Shown here: positions 38,512 to 46,304 of the stretch, in pieces
Position numbering within the stretch: position 1 is the stretch's first letter
Layout of the letters: every line of letters starts with the position of its first letter
From: Prevotella denticola
GTDB lineage: Bacteria > Bacteroidota > Bacteroidia > Bacteroidales > Bacteroidaceae
Length of the DNA stretch: 64,000 bases
NCBI RefSeq assembly: GCF_900454835.1
Contig: NZ_UGTM01000001.1
Location: 1,860,501 to 1,924,500, forward strand
Direction of reading: 5' to 3'
The notes under the pieces: model-generated
The model's input: the letters and a program-made list of their open reading frames with translations, nothing else
What the model was told of the DNA's origin: nothing
Database searches by the model: none
Program-made: the position numbers and the translations under genes

Positions 38512-39978
38512 ATGAAGAAGTTTTCTATAGCATTGTCCCTTTCAGCCATGGCGTTGATGGCAGCCTGCTCAGATGATGATACATTCACGACATCGAGGAG
38601 TAACCTGCTCTCATTCCAGACCGATACACTGCGGCTTGACACCACTTTCTCGAACGTCCCCACATCGACAAAGACCTTCTGGGTGTACAACCGGTCGGGA
38701 GACGGACTGCGCCTGAACAGCGTCCGGCTCGAACAAGGCAACCAGACGGGCTTCCGGGTGAACGTGGACGGCGTAGAGCTGTCTGCTGCCAACGGTTATC
38801 AGGCCAACGGACTGGAGGTGCGCGACAAAGACAGCATCCGTGTCTTCGTAGAGATGACATCGCCCAGAAACAACGCTACCACGCCTCAGCTGCTGACAGA
38901 CAACCTTGCATTCACACTCGAGAGCGGTGTACAGCAGAAAGTAAATCTCAGGATCTACAGCTGGGATGCAGAACTCATAAAGGGACGGAAAATCACGTCG
39001 AACACTACGCTGACCGGTACCAGACCCATCGTCTTCCAGGACACATTGAAAGTGGAGGCAGGGGCTACGCTGACCATTCCCGCAGGCATGACGGTCTATT
39101 TCTCCAACAAGGCTGTAATCGATGTGTACGGTACACTGCACTGCGAAGGGACGGCCGACAAACCCGTGACGCTCCGTGGCGACCGCCTGGACAAGCTGTT
39201 TCCCTATCTGCCGTACGACCGTGTGAGCGGTCAGTGGCACGGCATCCGCTTCCATAAGGACAGCTACGACAACAGCCTCACACATACGGACATCCATTCG
39301 GCCTACGACGGTATTCTCTGCGATACGGCGACGACGGAACGGACGAAGCTGACGCTTGCCAATTCCACTGTCCACAACTGTCAGGGCTACGGTCTGCAGG
39401 CGATAAACTGCAAGATAGAAGCTTACAACACGCAGTTCTCCAACACACTGAAAGACTGTGCGGCCTTCATCGGCGGCGATGTGACGCTGACACATTGCAC
39501 GTTCGCCCAGTTCTATCCGTTCGACGGCAACCGCGGTGCGGCATTGAGCTTCGGCAATCACAGCAGCGGGAAAGACTATCCCCTGCAGGCCTTCAACGTC
39601 AGGAACTCCCTTGTAACGGGCTATTCAGACGATGTACTCATGGGTGGCAACAAGGAGAAGGTGACGGCCAATTACCAGTTCGACCACTGTATCCTCCGCA
39701 CTCCGAAGCCAGACAAGCCCGCACTGCTTGCCCATTTCACGGATGTACTATGGGAGAGCAGCAAGGATTATCCTGGCGGTGGAGACAGACAGTTCGTGCT
39801 GGTAGACGGCAACAAACAGCATTACGATTTCCACTTGAAGAAGCCCGAGAAAGGAGAGAAGTTCCCGGCTGTCAATACCGCTGCTCCCCTCTCCGATCCC
39901 CGTTTCACGACGGACCATGACGGAAGACAGCGTGACGACAAGCCCGACATCGGCTGCTACGAGCTGGTTATCAATTAA
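38512..39978 (+). CDS. Right-handed parallel beta-helix lipoprotein
   Basis: A 488-residue lipoprotein (lipobox ALMAAC at the end of the signal). After an N-terminal sandwich-like region of about 150 residues, a long series of short repeats (VEAGATLTIPAGMTVYFSN, IDVYGTLHCEGTADKPVT, LANSTVHNCQGYGLQAINC) is typical of parallel beta-helix or pectate-lyase-like folds. It ends DIGCYELVIN, as in choice-of-anchor beta-helix proteins. No catalytic residues can be assigned. Role unknown; anchored in the envelope. It lies between murI and cdd in the same direction. Confidence 0.75.
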   Translation: MKKFSIALSLSAMALMAACSDDDTFTTSRSNLLSFQTDTLRLDTTFSNVPTSTKTFWVYNRSGDGLRLNSVRLEQGNQTGFRVNVDGVELSAANGYQANGLEVRDKDSIRVFVEMTSPRNNATTPQLLTDNLAFTLESGVQQKVNLRIYSWDAELIKGRKITSNTTLTGTRPIVFQDTLKVEAGATLTIPAGMTVYFSNKAVIDVYGTLHCEGTADKPVTLRGDRLDKLFPYLPYDRVSGQWHGIRFHKDSYDNSLTHTDIHSAYDGILCDTATTERTKLTLANSTVHNCQGYGLQAINCKIEAYNTQFSNTLKDCAAFIGGDVTLTHCTFAQFYPFDGNRGAALSFGNHSSGKDYPLQAFNVRNSLVTGYSDDVLMGGNKEKVTANYQFDHCILRTPKPDKPALLAHFTDVLWESSKDYPGGGDRQFVLVDGNKQHYDFHLKKPEKGEKFPAVNTAAPLSDPRFTTDHDGRQRDDKPDIGCYELVIN

Positions 39979-39985
39979 TCTCACA

Positions 39986-40039
39986 GCTTATTATAGCCTA
40001 TCCCCGCTCGTTATCGCTTATTACCGCCTATCCCCGCCC
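39986..40039 (+). repeat. Decamer repeat ahead of cdd
   Basis: Units GCTTATTATA, GCCTATCCCC, GCTCGTTATC, GCTTATTACC, GCCTATCCCC and a partial GCCC on an exact 10-bp spacing, ending 15 bases before the cdd ATG. Confidence 0.85.
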
Positions 40040-40053
40040 AAAAACAATCAAAT

Positions 40054-40533
40054 ATGAAGACAATAGACATCAGCATCAAGATCGGCTTCTGCCAGCCGGA
40101 AGAACTGCCGGCAGCCGACCAGCACCTTATCCAGACAGCCATCCATGCCACGGCCAACAGCTATTCTCCCTACAGCCGTTTCCGTGTGGGAGCTGCGCTG
40201 TTCCTTGCCGATGGGACAGAAGTCATGGGTGCCAACCAGGAGAATGCCGCCTTCCCGTCAGGACTCTGCGCCGAGCGTTCAGCCATCTTTGCAGCCCAGT
40301 CCAACCATCCCGACCAGCCCATAACAACCATAGCCATTGCCGCAGCCAATGAATACGGACTGATGCGAAATCCGATCGTACCCTGTGGTGCCTGCCGGCA
40401 GGTTATTCTGGAAATCGAAGACCGATACAGACAGCCCGTTCGTATTCTCCTTTACGGTACGGCGGGTGTATATGTCATCAACACTGTCAAGGATCTTCTT
40501 CCTCTCCAGTTTGTCGGAGAGTCGATGAAGTAG
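40054..40533 (+). CDS. cdd: Cytidine deaminase
   Basis: This 159-residue enzyme deaminates cytidine and deoxycytidine to uridine forms in pyrimidine salvage. The zinc site is complete: CAE at C72-E74 with PCGAC giving C111 and C114; the glutamate is the proton shuttle. Sequence context SYSPYSRFRVGAAL is typical of tetrameric type. A decamer repeat takes up most of the spacer upstream. Confidence 0.96.
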   Translation: MKTIDISIKIGFCQPEELPAADQHLIQTAIHATANSYSPYSRFRVGAALFLADGTEVMGANQENAAFPSGLCAERSAIFAAQSNHPDQPITTIAIAAANEYGLMRNPIVPCGACRQVILEIEDRYRQPVRILLYGTAGVYVINTVKDLLPLQFVGESMK

Positions 40534-40633
40534 GCAGCATACAGGGATAAGCAGCAGAAAGCATCTGAGCAAACTCACGGTTCTGTTTTCAACATTGTGT
40601 TTTTAACAGCCAGAAGGTACAAAGGATAAAAAC

Positions 40634-40715
40634 TCCCAATGCCTGGGAACTACCGTCCCGACACCTGGGACACCTGTTCCCGACAGCTGGGAATAACTGT
40701 CCCGATGATTGGGAC
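40634..40715 (+). repeat. GGGAA-N5-TTCCC array, copy 3
   Basis: Three and a half 22-bp units with variants GGGAACTACCGTCCC, GGGACACCTGTTCCC and GGGAATAACTGTCCC. The dyads are less perfect than in copies 1 and 2. Confidence 0.8.
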
Positions 40716-40830
40716 AATACAGAAAGTAAACCATCCTGAATTCCCAGCAAGCCTTTCCATCTATGAGAGTTCTGCCCTCAAACTCCCTCTCAATTCCCAA
40801 ACAGTCGACAAAACATTTGTCCTGGCCTCT

Positions 40831-40875
40831 CATGACTCCATTAACTCCTTTAACCCCGCATAACTCCTTTAATTC
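40831..40875 (+). repeat. CTCCTTTAA nonamer repeat
   Basis: Four to five approximate units (CTCCATTAA, CTCCTTTAA, CCCCGCATAA, CTCCTTTAA) end about 12 bases before the DUF4250 start. Confidence 0.65.
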
Positions 40876-40886
40876 CTAATAAAAAT

Positions 40887-41093
40887 ATGGATCATTTACC
40901 CAAAGACCCCGCAATTCTGCTGAGCAGCGTGAATATGCTGCTGCGCGACAAAGAGTTCGATTCACTGAAATCGCTCTGCTACAATTTCAATGAAGACCCC
41001 GAACACCTCAAGGATTATATGCTCAAGGCCGGATATGTGTACAGCGAAGAGCAGCATCAGTTCCGACCTGTCGGCTTCGACAAGAAGCAATGA
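40887..41093 (+). CDS. DUF4250 domain small protein
   Basis: A 68-residue cytoplasmic protein matching DUF4250 in its length and in LPKDPAILLSSVNMLLRDK and YVYSEEQHQF. No signal peptide or catalytic motif. Function unknown. Confidence 0.8.
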   Translation: MDHLPKDPAILLSSVNMLLRDKEFDSLKSLCYNFNEDPEHLKDYMLKAGYVYSEEQHQFRPVGFDKKQ

Positions 41094-41175
41094 GTTCCCA
41101 TTGTCCTTGCCCGACCTCCCTTGAACGGCCTCGCAAAGACGCTTTCGGTCAGGCTGTACAAAGCCGTCCGCAACG

Positions 41176-41227
41176 AAAAGGAGAGCCTCCTTACAGTCCA
41201 TGTGGCTGTCGGGAGGCTCTCCTTTTT
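41176..41227. terminator. Bidirectional terminator
   Basis: AAAAGGAGAGCCTCC (41176-41190) pairs perfectly with GGAGGCTCTCCTTTT (41212-41226), with an extra T. A-run and T-run flank the stem, so it can serve the converging DUF4250 and lipoprotein genes. Confidence 0.85.
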
Positions 41228-41244
41228 ACTATGTTTCACAAACG

Positions 41245-41709
41245 TTATTTGCGCTTATAAACGATGTTCTCGTCTGTAATCTTTTCTGTTCCGTTATACG
41301 TATGCGTAATCGTCCCGCCCTTCAGGTCTACCCGGAAGGTCAGCGTGGTTGCAGGCTGCTGCTCTCCGTTGGCCGGAATGTACATCGTCAGCTTCGTACC
41401 GTCAAGGGCATACTTGTAAGTGTTGGTTTCACTGTGCGTTTCATCCTTACGATGGTGTCCGTCCGGCGTCACCTTCTTGAACGTGATTTTATATCCGCTT
41501 TCATTGACTACTTCTGTGTCTGAAACGAACTTCAACGATCCCCAGTGGGTGGTCGTGTTCGCATTTCCTTCCTGTATCCTCTCAAAAGACCACTCTGTAT
41601 TCTTCAGCGGGTTGTCCTGAATTACCTGATCGTCATTATCCTTGCTGCAAGAAGAAAAACTTAATACCGTTGCCACGATGGCAACAAACAATTTCATACT
41701 TTTCATCAT
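41245..41709 (-). CDS. Small lipocalin-like lipoprotein
   Basis: A 154-residue lipoprotein; signal and lipobox VLSFSSC, then acidic SKDNDDQ. The remainder (NTEWSFERIQEGNANTT, LKFVSDTEVVNESGYKITF, YALDGTKLTMYIP) has alternating strands that resemble lipocalin-like domains common in Bacteroidetes. No ligand can be assigned. I used the ATG ending at 41709; 41706 and 41697 are possible too. The longer frame to 41784 would pass the -7 element. Confidence 0.65.
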   Translation of the reverse strand: MMKSMKLFVAIVATVLSFSSCSKDNDDQVIQDNPLKNTEWSFERIQEGNANTTTHWGSLKFVSDTEVVNESGYKITFKKVTPDGHHRKDETHSETNTYKYALDGTKLTMYIPANGEQQPATTLTFRVDLKGGTITHTYNGTEKITDENIVYKRK

Positions 41710-41741
41710 GTTCTGTACTATTGAGTTTGTAAATTCGGCTG

Positions 41742-41749
41742 CAAAAGTA
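41742..41749 (-). promoter_or_regulatory. -7 element (TACTTTTG) for the small lipoprotein
   Basis: It matches TAnnTTTG on the minus strand, 32 bases ahead of the start. No clear -33 TTG was found. Confidence 0.4.
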
Positions 41750-41766
41750 CATAAAAAGAACAGTAT

Positions 41767-41919
41767 ATGAGTAATATAGAACATAAAATTTCTTTTAAAT
41801 CATTAAAACAGCCATTTTGGATACTATACCAATCAATCAATAGAATGATAAGAATTCTTGATTCCAACGAAAGTATTATCGTGTTCAGACAGGGAAAAAT
41901 TGTCATGAAAGATGGTTAA
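41767..41919 (+). CDS. Possible 50-residue small protein
   Basis: An ATG-to-TAA frame of 50 codons reads MSNIEHKISFKSLKQPFWIL and ends QGKIVMKDG. It is AT-rich, unlike neighbouring genes, and has no obvious promoter of its own on the plus strand. I recognise no family. It may be a real small gene, a remnant, or chance. Confidence 0.25.
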   Translation: MSNIEHKISFKSLKQPFWILYQSINRMIRILDSNESIIVFRQGKIVMKDG

Positions 41920-42200
41920 CGCTTCATTAAAATCCTCGTGAAAAATACTTAGTACTTAGTCTATAAATTCAATTTCCATCTGATAATTCTTAGCCGATAT
42001 GGATAATAATTAAAAGTTGGAAACATATCAAAATAATCCATTATGGATAACTTTCATCTCATATATTTTTCTTAACTTTGCCAATAACTAATCCTTAAAA
42101 AATGATTAAATGACTTATAATTAAGTATTTACATCATAATAAGAAAAAGGAAAAATGACATTGAAATTGAATAAAATAGAAAACTATAATACAATAAATA
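41920..42200 (+). promoter_or_regulatory. nrdA promoter and long AT-rich leader
   Basis: TAACTTTG at 42073-42080 fits the -7 consensus; the region around 42052 (CTTTC) is only a weak -33. This gives a leader of about 115 bases. A 21-codon frame from ATG 42155 to TAA 42220 overlaps the nrdA start out of frame, so an upstream reading frame could affect nrdA translation. ACTTAGT is repeated at about 41947-41961. No NrdR box was seen. Confidence 0.5.
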
Positions 42201-44723
42201 ATGGAAATAACGAAGCGTAACGGTGAAAAGGAAGCCTATGATAATAATAAGATTTCAACAGCCATCAAGAAGAGTTTCATCAGTACAGGGAAGAATGTTC
42301 CAGACAATGAAATAGCAGGAATGGTAAGTAAAGTAGAACAATTCATCACTGACAATCCCGAGCTGCGCACTGTCGAGGACATCCAGAACCGTGTGGAGAA
42401 GTGCCTCATGGAACATGGCCATTACGAAGAAGCGAAGAACTACATTCTCTTCCGCCATCAGCGCAACGAACAGCGGCAGGCCATCAACTACATTGCGTGG
42501 GCTGTCGACGACCTCCAGCTGGCTGATGTCCTGCACCGTGTGGCACACGAATACCGTGAACGGGCCTACAGCATGGTGACGCTTCAGGAGAAGTTTGCCA
42601 GCTTCAGCAAGCCGGGAATGTCGCACAGAGACGCCACCGATGCACTCATCAAGGCCGCTGTAGAGCTGACGACACCCGAGGCACCGGCGTGGGAAATGAT
42701 TTCCGCACGCATCCTCTCGTACCGTTCCGAACAGAAAATCAGTCGGCTGGAAGACGAACTGGGCCTCAAGACCTTCTACCGGAAAGTGAAATACATGACC
42801 GAAGAAGGGCTTTACGGCGATTATATCCTACAGAACTACAGCGAAGAAGAAATCAACGAGGCAGCTTCCTTCATACGACCTGAACGAAACGAACTGCTGA
42901 ACTACTCCGGACTCGACCTGCTACTGAAACGCTATGTCATCAAGAACTATTCTGGTAAGGTGATTGAGCGGGTACAGGAGATGTTCCTCGGTATCGCACT
43001 GCACCTGGCCATGCCGGAGAAGAAGGAAAACCGTCTTCTATGGGTACAACGTATCTACGATCTGCTCAGCCGGCTGGAGGTGACCATGGCGACACCGACG
43101 CTCTCGAATGCCAGAAAACCGAACCATCAGCTCTCAAGCTGCTTCATCGATACTGTACCCGACAGTCTGGACGGCATCTACCGTTCGCTGGACAACTTCT
43201 CACAAGTGAGCAAGTTCGGCGGTGGCATGGGGATGTACTTCGGAAAGGTACGTGCCACAGGTGGAAATATCCGTGGTTTCAAAGGCGTAGCCGGCGGTGT
43301 CATCCGATGGATGAAACTCGTCAACGACACCGCTGTAGCGGTAGACCAGCTGGGAATGCGACAGGGTGCCGTGGCAGTTTACCTGGATGTATGGCACAAG
43401 GATCTTCCCGAGTTCCTGCAGCTCCGTACCAACAACGGCGACGACCGCATGAAGGCACACGACATTTTCCCGGCTATCTGTTATCCTGATCTCTTCTGGA
43501 AGATGGCTGAAGAAGACCTGAATCAGAACTGGACGCTCTTCTGTCCGAACGAAATCATGCGCATCAAAGGCTATTGTCTGGAGGACTGTTACGGCGAGGA
43601 GTGGGAACGCAAATATCTTGACTGTGTCAACGACCAGCGTCTCTCGCGCCGTGTCATCAGCATCAAGGACATCGTCCGCCTCGTCCTCCGCTCTGCCGTA
43701 GAGACCGGAACACCGTTCACATTCAACCGGGATACCGTGAACAGGACCAACCCCAACGGTCATAAGGGAATGATCTACTGCTCCAATCTCTGCACGGAGA
43801 TAGCCCAGAACATGGCTCCCATCGAAACAATATCCAAGGAGATAGAGACAGAAGACGGTGATACCGTTGTCATCACGAAGACCCATCCGGGCGAGTTCGT
43901 GGTCTGCAACCTGGCAAGTCTGTCACTTGGCAGACTTCCATTGGAGGACGAGGAGCAGATGAAAGAGAAGGTGGCGACGGTTGTCCGTGCGCTTGACAAC
44001 GTCATCAGCCTCAACTTCTATCCTGTTCCCTACGCCCGGATCACCAACCAGCGGTACCGCTCCATAGGTCTGGGCGTGAGCGGTTATCACCATGCACTGG
44101 CCAAACGGCACATCAAATGGGAGAGTGAGGAGCACCTGCAGTTCATGGACAAGGTCTTCGAGACCATCAACCGGGCGGCTATCCTCGCCAGTTCTGACCT
44201 TGCCAAAGAGAAAGGAAGCTATCAGTTCTTTGAAGGAAGCGACTGGCAGACGGGTGCTTACTTCGACAAGCGAGGTTATGATAATGCCGAATGGCAGGAT
44301 GTCCGCCGCACGGTCGCCCGGCAGGGAATGCGCAATGCCTATCTGCTTGCCGTCGCTCCGACCAGCAGTACGAGCATCATTGCAGGGACGACAGCCGGAC
44401 TGGATCCCATTATGAAGCGTTTCTTCTTGGAAGAAAAGAAGGGCAGCATGCTGCCGCGGGTTGCTCCGGAACTGTCGGATGAAACCTACTGGATGTACAA
44501 GAGTGCCTATCTCATCAACCAGAAGTGGAGCGTCCGCGCCTCCGGCATACGACAGCGCCACATCGATCAGGCGCAGAGTATGAACTTATACATTACCAAC
44601 GACTTCACCATGCGTCAGGTACTCGACCTCTACCTCCTTGCCTGGAAGAACGGTGTCAAGACCCTCTACTATGTCCGCAGCAAGTCACTGGAGGTGGAAG
44701 AGTGCGAAAGCTGTGCATCATAA
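42201..44723 (+). CDS. nrdA: Ribonucleoside-diphosphate reductase alpha subunit
   Basis: This 840-residue class I large subunit reduces ribonucleotides to deoxyribonucleotides for DNA synthesis. It has an N-terminal ATP-cone (about 1-90; RNGEKEAYDNNKISTAIKKS), which controls overall activity, then the catalytic barrel with SSCFIDTVPDSLDGIY, NLCTEIA and PTSSTSIIAGTTAG. The C-terminal ECESCAS carries the paired cysteines that receive electrons from thioredoxin or glutaredoxin. It is followed by nrdB after 89 bases, mostly a decamer repeat. Confidence 0.96.
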   Translation: MEITKRNGEKEAYDNNKISTAIKKSFISTGKNVPDNEIAGMVSKVEQFITDNPELRTVEDIQNRVEKCLMEHGHYEEAKNYILFRHQRNEQRQAINYIAWAVDDLQLADVLHRVAHEYRERAYSMVTLQEKFASFSKPGMSHRDATDALIKAAVELTTPEAPAWEMISARILSYRSEQKISRLEDELGLKTFYRKVKYMTEEGLYGDYILQNYSEEEINEAASFIRPERNELLNYSGLDLLLKRYVIKNYSGKVIERVQEMFLGIALHLAMPEKKENRLLWVQRIYDLLSRLEVTMATPTLSNARKPNHQLSSCFIDTVPDSLDGIYRSLDNFSQVSKFGGGMGMYFGKVRATGGNIRGFKGVAGGVIRWMKLVNDTAVAVDQLGMRQGAVAVYLDVWHKDLPEFLQLRTNNGDDRMKAHDIFPAICYPDLFWKMAEEDLNQNWTLFCPNEIMRIKGYCLEDCYGEEWERKYLDCVNDQRLSRRVISIKDIVRLVLRSAVETGTPFTFNRDTVNRTNPNGHKGMIYCSNLCTEIAQNMAPIETISKEIETEDGDTVVITKTHPGEFVVCNLASLSLGRLPLEDEEQMKEKVATVVRALDNVISLNFYPVPYARITNQRYRSIGLGVSGYHHALAKRHIKWESEEHLQFMDKVFETINRAAILASSDLAKEKGSYQFFEGSDWQTGAYFDKRGYDNAEWQDVRRTVARQGMRNAYLLAVAPTSSTSIIAGTTAGLDPIMKRFFLEEKKGSMLPRVAPELSDETYWMYKSAYLINQKWSVRASGIRQRHIDQAQSMNLYITNDFTMRQVLDLYLLAWKNGVKTLYYVRSKSLEVEECESCAS

Positions 44724-44740
44724 GCAAGGAGTCAAGGGAG

Positions 44741-44801
44741 TTAAAATCATCGCTTATCATCGCCCATCACCATTTATCATCGCCCATCACCGCCTACTAA
44801 A
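44741..44801 (+). repeat. Decamer repeat ahead of nrdB
   Basis: Units GCTTATCATC, GCCCATCACC, ATTTATCATC, GCCCATCACC and GCCTACTAAA on an exact 10-bp spacing; the last ends 11 bases before the nrdB ATG. Confidence 0.85.
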
Positions 44802-44812
44802 ATATTCACACA

Positions 44813-45859
44813 ATGGACAATAAACTGAAACGTAACACATTATTCAATCCCTCAGGCGACACCGACCTACGCCTGAGAAGAATGATCGGTGGCAACACCA
44901 CCAACCTCAACGACTTCAACAACATGAAGTATTCATGGGTCAGCGACTGGTACAGACAGGCCATGAACAACTTCTGGATTCCGGAGGAAATCAACCTGTC
45001 ACAGGACTTCAAAGACTATCCACGGCTCGACAAGGCAGAACGTACGGCTTACGACAAGATACTGAGCTTCCTCGTCTTCCTCGATTCCCTGCAGAGCAAC
45101 AACCTGCCGACTGTCAGCGAATACATCACTGCCAACGAGGTGAACCTCTGTCTGCATATCCAAGCCTTTCAGGAATGTATCCACAGCCAGAGTTACAGTT
45201 ACATGCTCGATACCATCTGCAGTCCGGAGGAACGGAACGACATTCTCTACCAATGGAAGACAGACGAACACCTGTTGAACCGCAACAAGTTCATCGGCGA
45301 CTGCTACAACGAGTTCCATGAGAAGCGTGACAAGTTCAGCCTGATGAAGACGCTCATTGCCAACTTCATCCTCGAAGGCATTTACTTCTACAGCGGCTTC
45401 ATGTTCTTCTACAACCTCAGCCGGAACGGAAAGATGTCCGGCTCGGCACAGGAAATCCGCTATATCAACCGGGATGAGAACACCCATCTCTGGCTTTTCC
45501 GCAGCATCATCCTCGAACTCAAGAAAGAGGAACCGGATATGTTCACATCCGATAAAATAAAGGTTTATGAAGACATGATGCGTGAGGGGGTACGGCAGGA
45601 AATAGCATGGGGACAGTACGTCATCGGCAATGATGTACAGGGACTGAACGAACAGATGGTGTCCGATTATATCCGTTATCTCGGCAACCTCCGCTGGTCA
45701 GGCCTCGGTTTCGGCTTCCTCTATGACGACAACCGGAAAGAGCCGGAGAACATGAAATGGGTAGGGCAGTACTCCAATGCCAACATGGTAAAGACCGACT
45801 TCTTTGAAGCCAAGAGCACGGCATACGCCAAGAGCACGGCACTGGTGGATGACCTGTAG
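44813..45859 (+). CDS. nrdB: Ribonucleotide reductase beta subunit
   Basis: This 348-residue small subunit holds the metal centre and radical. The metal ligands and radical tyrosine are in place: D91, then E121-x2-H124-x3-Y128 in FQECIHSQSYSYM, then glutamates in ILEGIYF and the RDENTHLW pair. So a conventional Tyr-radical class Ia-type enzyme is expected. The C-terminal tail is short, ending STALVDDL, and should dock onto NrdA. It directly precedes the predicted origin. Confidence 0.95.
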   Translation: MDNKLKRNTLFNPSGDTDLRLRRMIGGNTTNLNDFNNMKYSWVSDWYRQAMNNFWIPEEINLSQDFKDYPRLDKAERTAYDKILSFLVFLDSLQSNNLPTVSEYITANEVNLCLHIQAFQECIHSQSYSYMLDTICSPEERNDILYQWKTDEHLLNRNKFIGDCYNEFHEKRDKFSLMKTLIANFILEGIYFYSGFMFFYNLSRNGKMSGSAQEIRYINRDENTHLWLFRSIILELKKEEPDMFTSDKIKVYEDMMREGVRQEIAWGQYVIGNDVQGLNEQMVSDYIRYLGNLRWSGLGFGFLYDDNRKEPENMKWVGQYSNANMVKTDFFEAKSTAYAKSTALVDDL

Positions 45860-45909
45860 GAAGTACATGGCTGGCTTCTCTGGCAGAAGCCAGTACCACC
45901 AGAACCCAT

Positions 45910-46290
45910 ATCATCCTGTGGAAAAACCTGTGGATAACTCCTTCATAACCCTGTGGATATCCACACAGCTACGGAAGCAGACAGCGCATCGTGGATATCC
46001 ACAGAGTTATTCACGCCGTTTTAGGGAAGTTTTACACAACTTACACGCTAAAAAAGATATAAACTTATTATCTTTGCACCGATTGTGGAAAATGTGGATA
46101 AACGGATATAGCAGCTGAATACCAGACAGAAATTATAAACACAATCTGTCGACAAGCCGCTACCACGGGTTGATAACCATTCTGCCAAGAAAACGGCAGA
46201 AAAGTTCTGCACAAATCCACAGCCTATCATACTAAAACATTCTTTTTCTTTTAAAAGAGAGAAATAAAGAATAATATATAAGTTGAACGG
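45910..46290. other. Predicted chromosomal replication origin (oriC)
   Basis: A cluster of DnaA boxes lies between nrdB and the DUF3108 gene. Two perfect TGTGGATAA boxes lie at 45929-45937 and 46093-46101. One-mismatch boxes are TGTGGAAAA (45917-45925 and 46084-46092), TGTGGATAT (45952-45960), ATATCCACA (45957-45965, 45995-46003) and TTATTCACG (46007-46015). TGTGGATATCCACA (45952-45965) is a perfect palindrome and GTGGATATCCAC repeats at 45991-46002. AT-rich stretches at 46050-46075 and 46225-46300 could melt. Hand counts of G against C change sign around here. No dnaA gene is in the window. Confidence 0.75.
46069..46076 (+). promoter_or_regulatory. -7-like TATCTTTG inside the origin region
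   Basis: It fits TAnnTTTG and points toward the DUF3108 gene, with a leader of about 225 bases. No -33 TTG was seen. It could drive the DUF3108 gene or an origin transcript. Confidence 0.35.
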
Positions 46291-46304
46291 ATTAAACTGA
46301 GAAT

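Larger units (their letters stand above)
40534..40886. other. Spacer between cdd and DUF4250 gene
   Basis: No gene. It contains the third GGGAA array (40634-40715) and a CTCCTTTAA nonamer repeat (40831-40875). Confidence 0.6.

Noticed and set aside
25607..40715. GGGAA arrays as CRISPR
   Set aside because: The units are 22 bp with only five to seven variable bases, far too short for spacers, and no cas genes are present.
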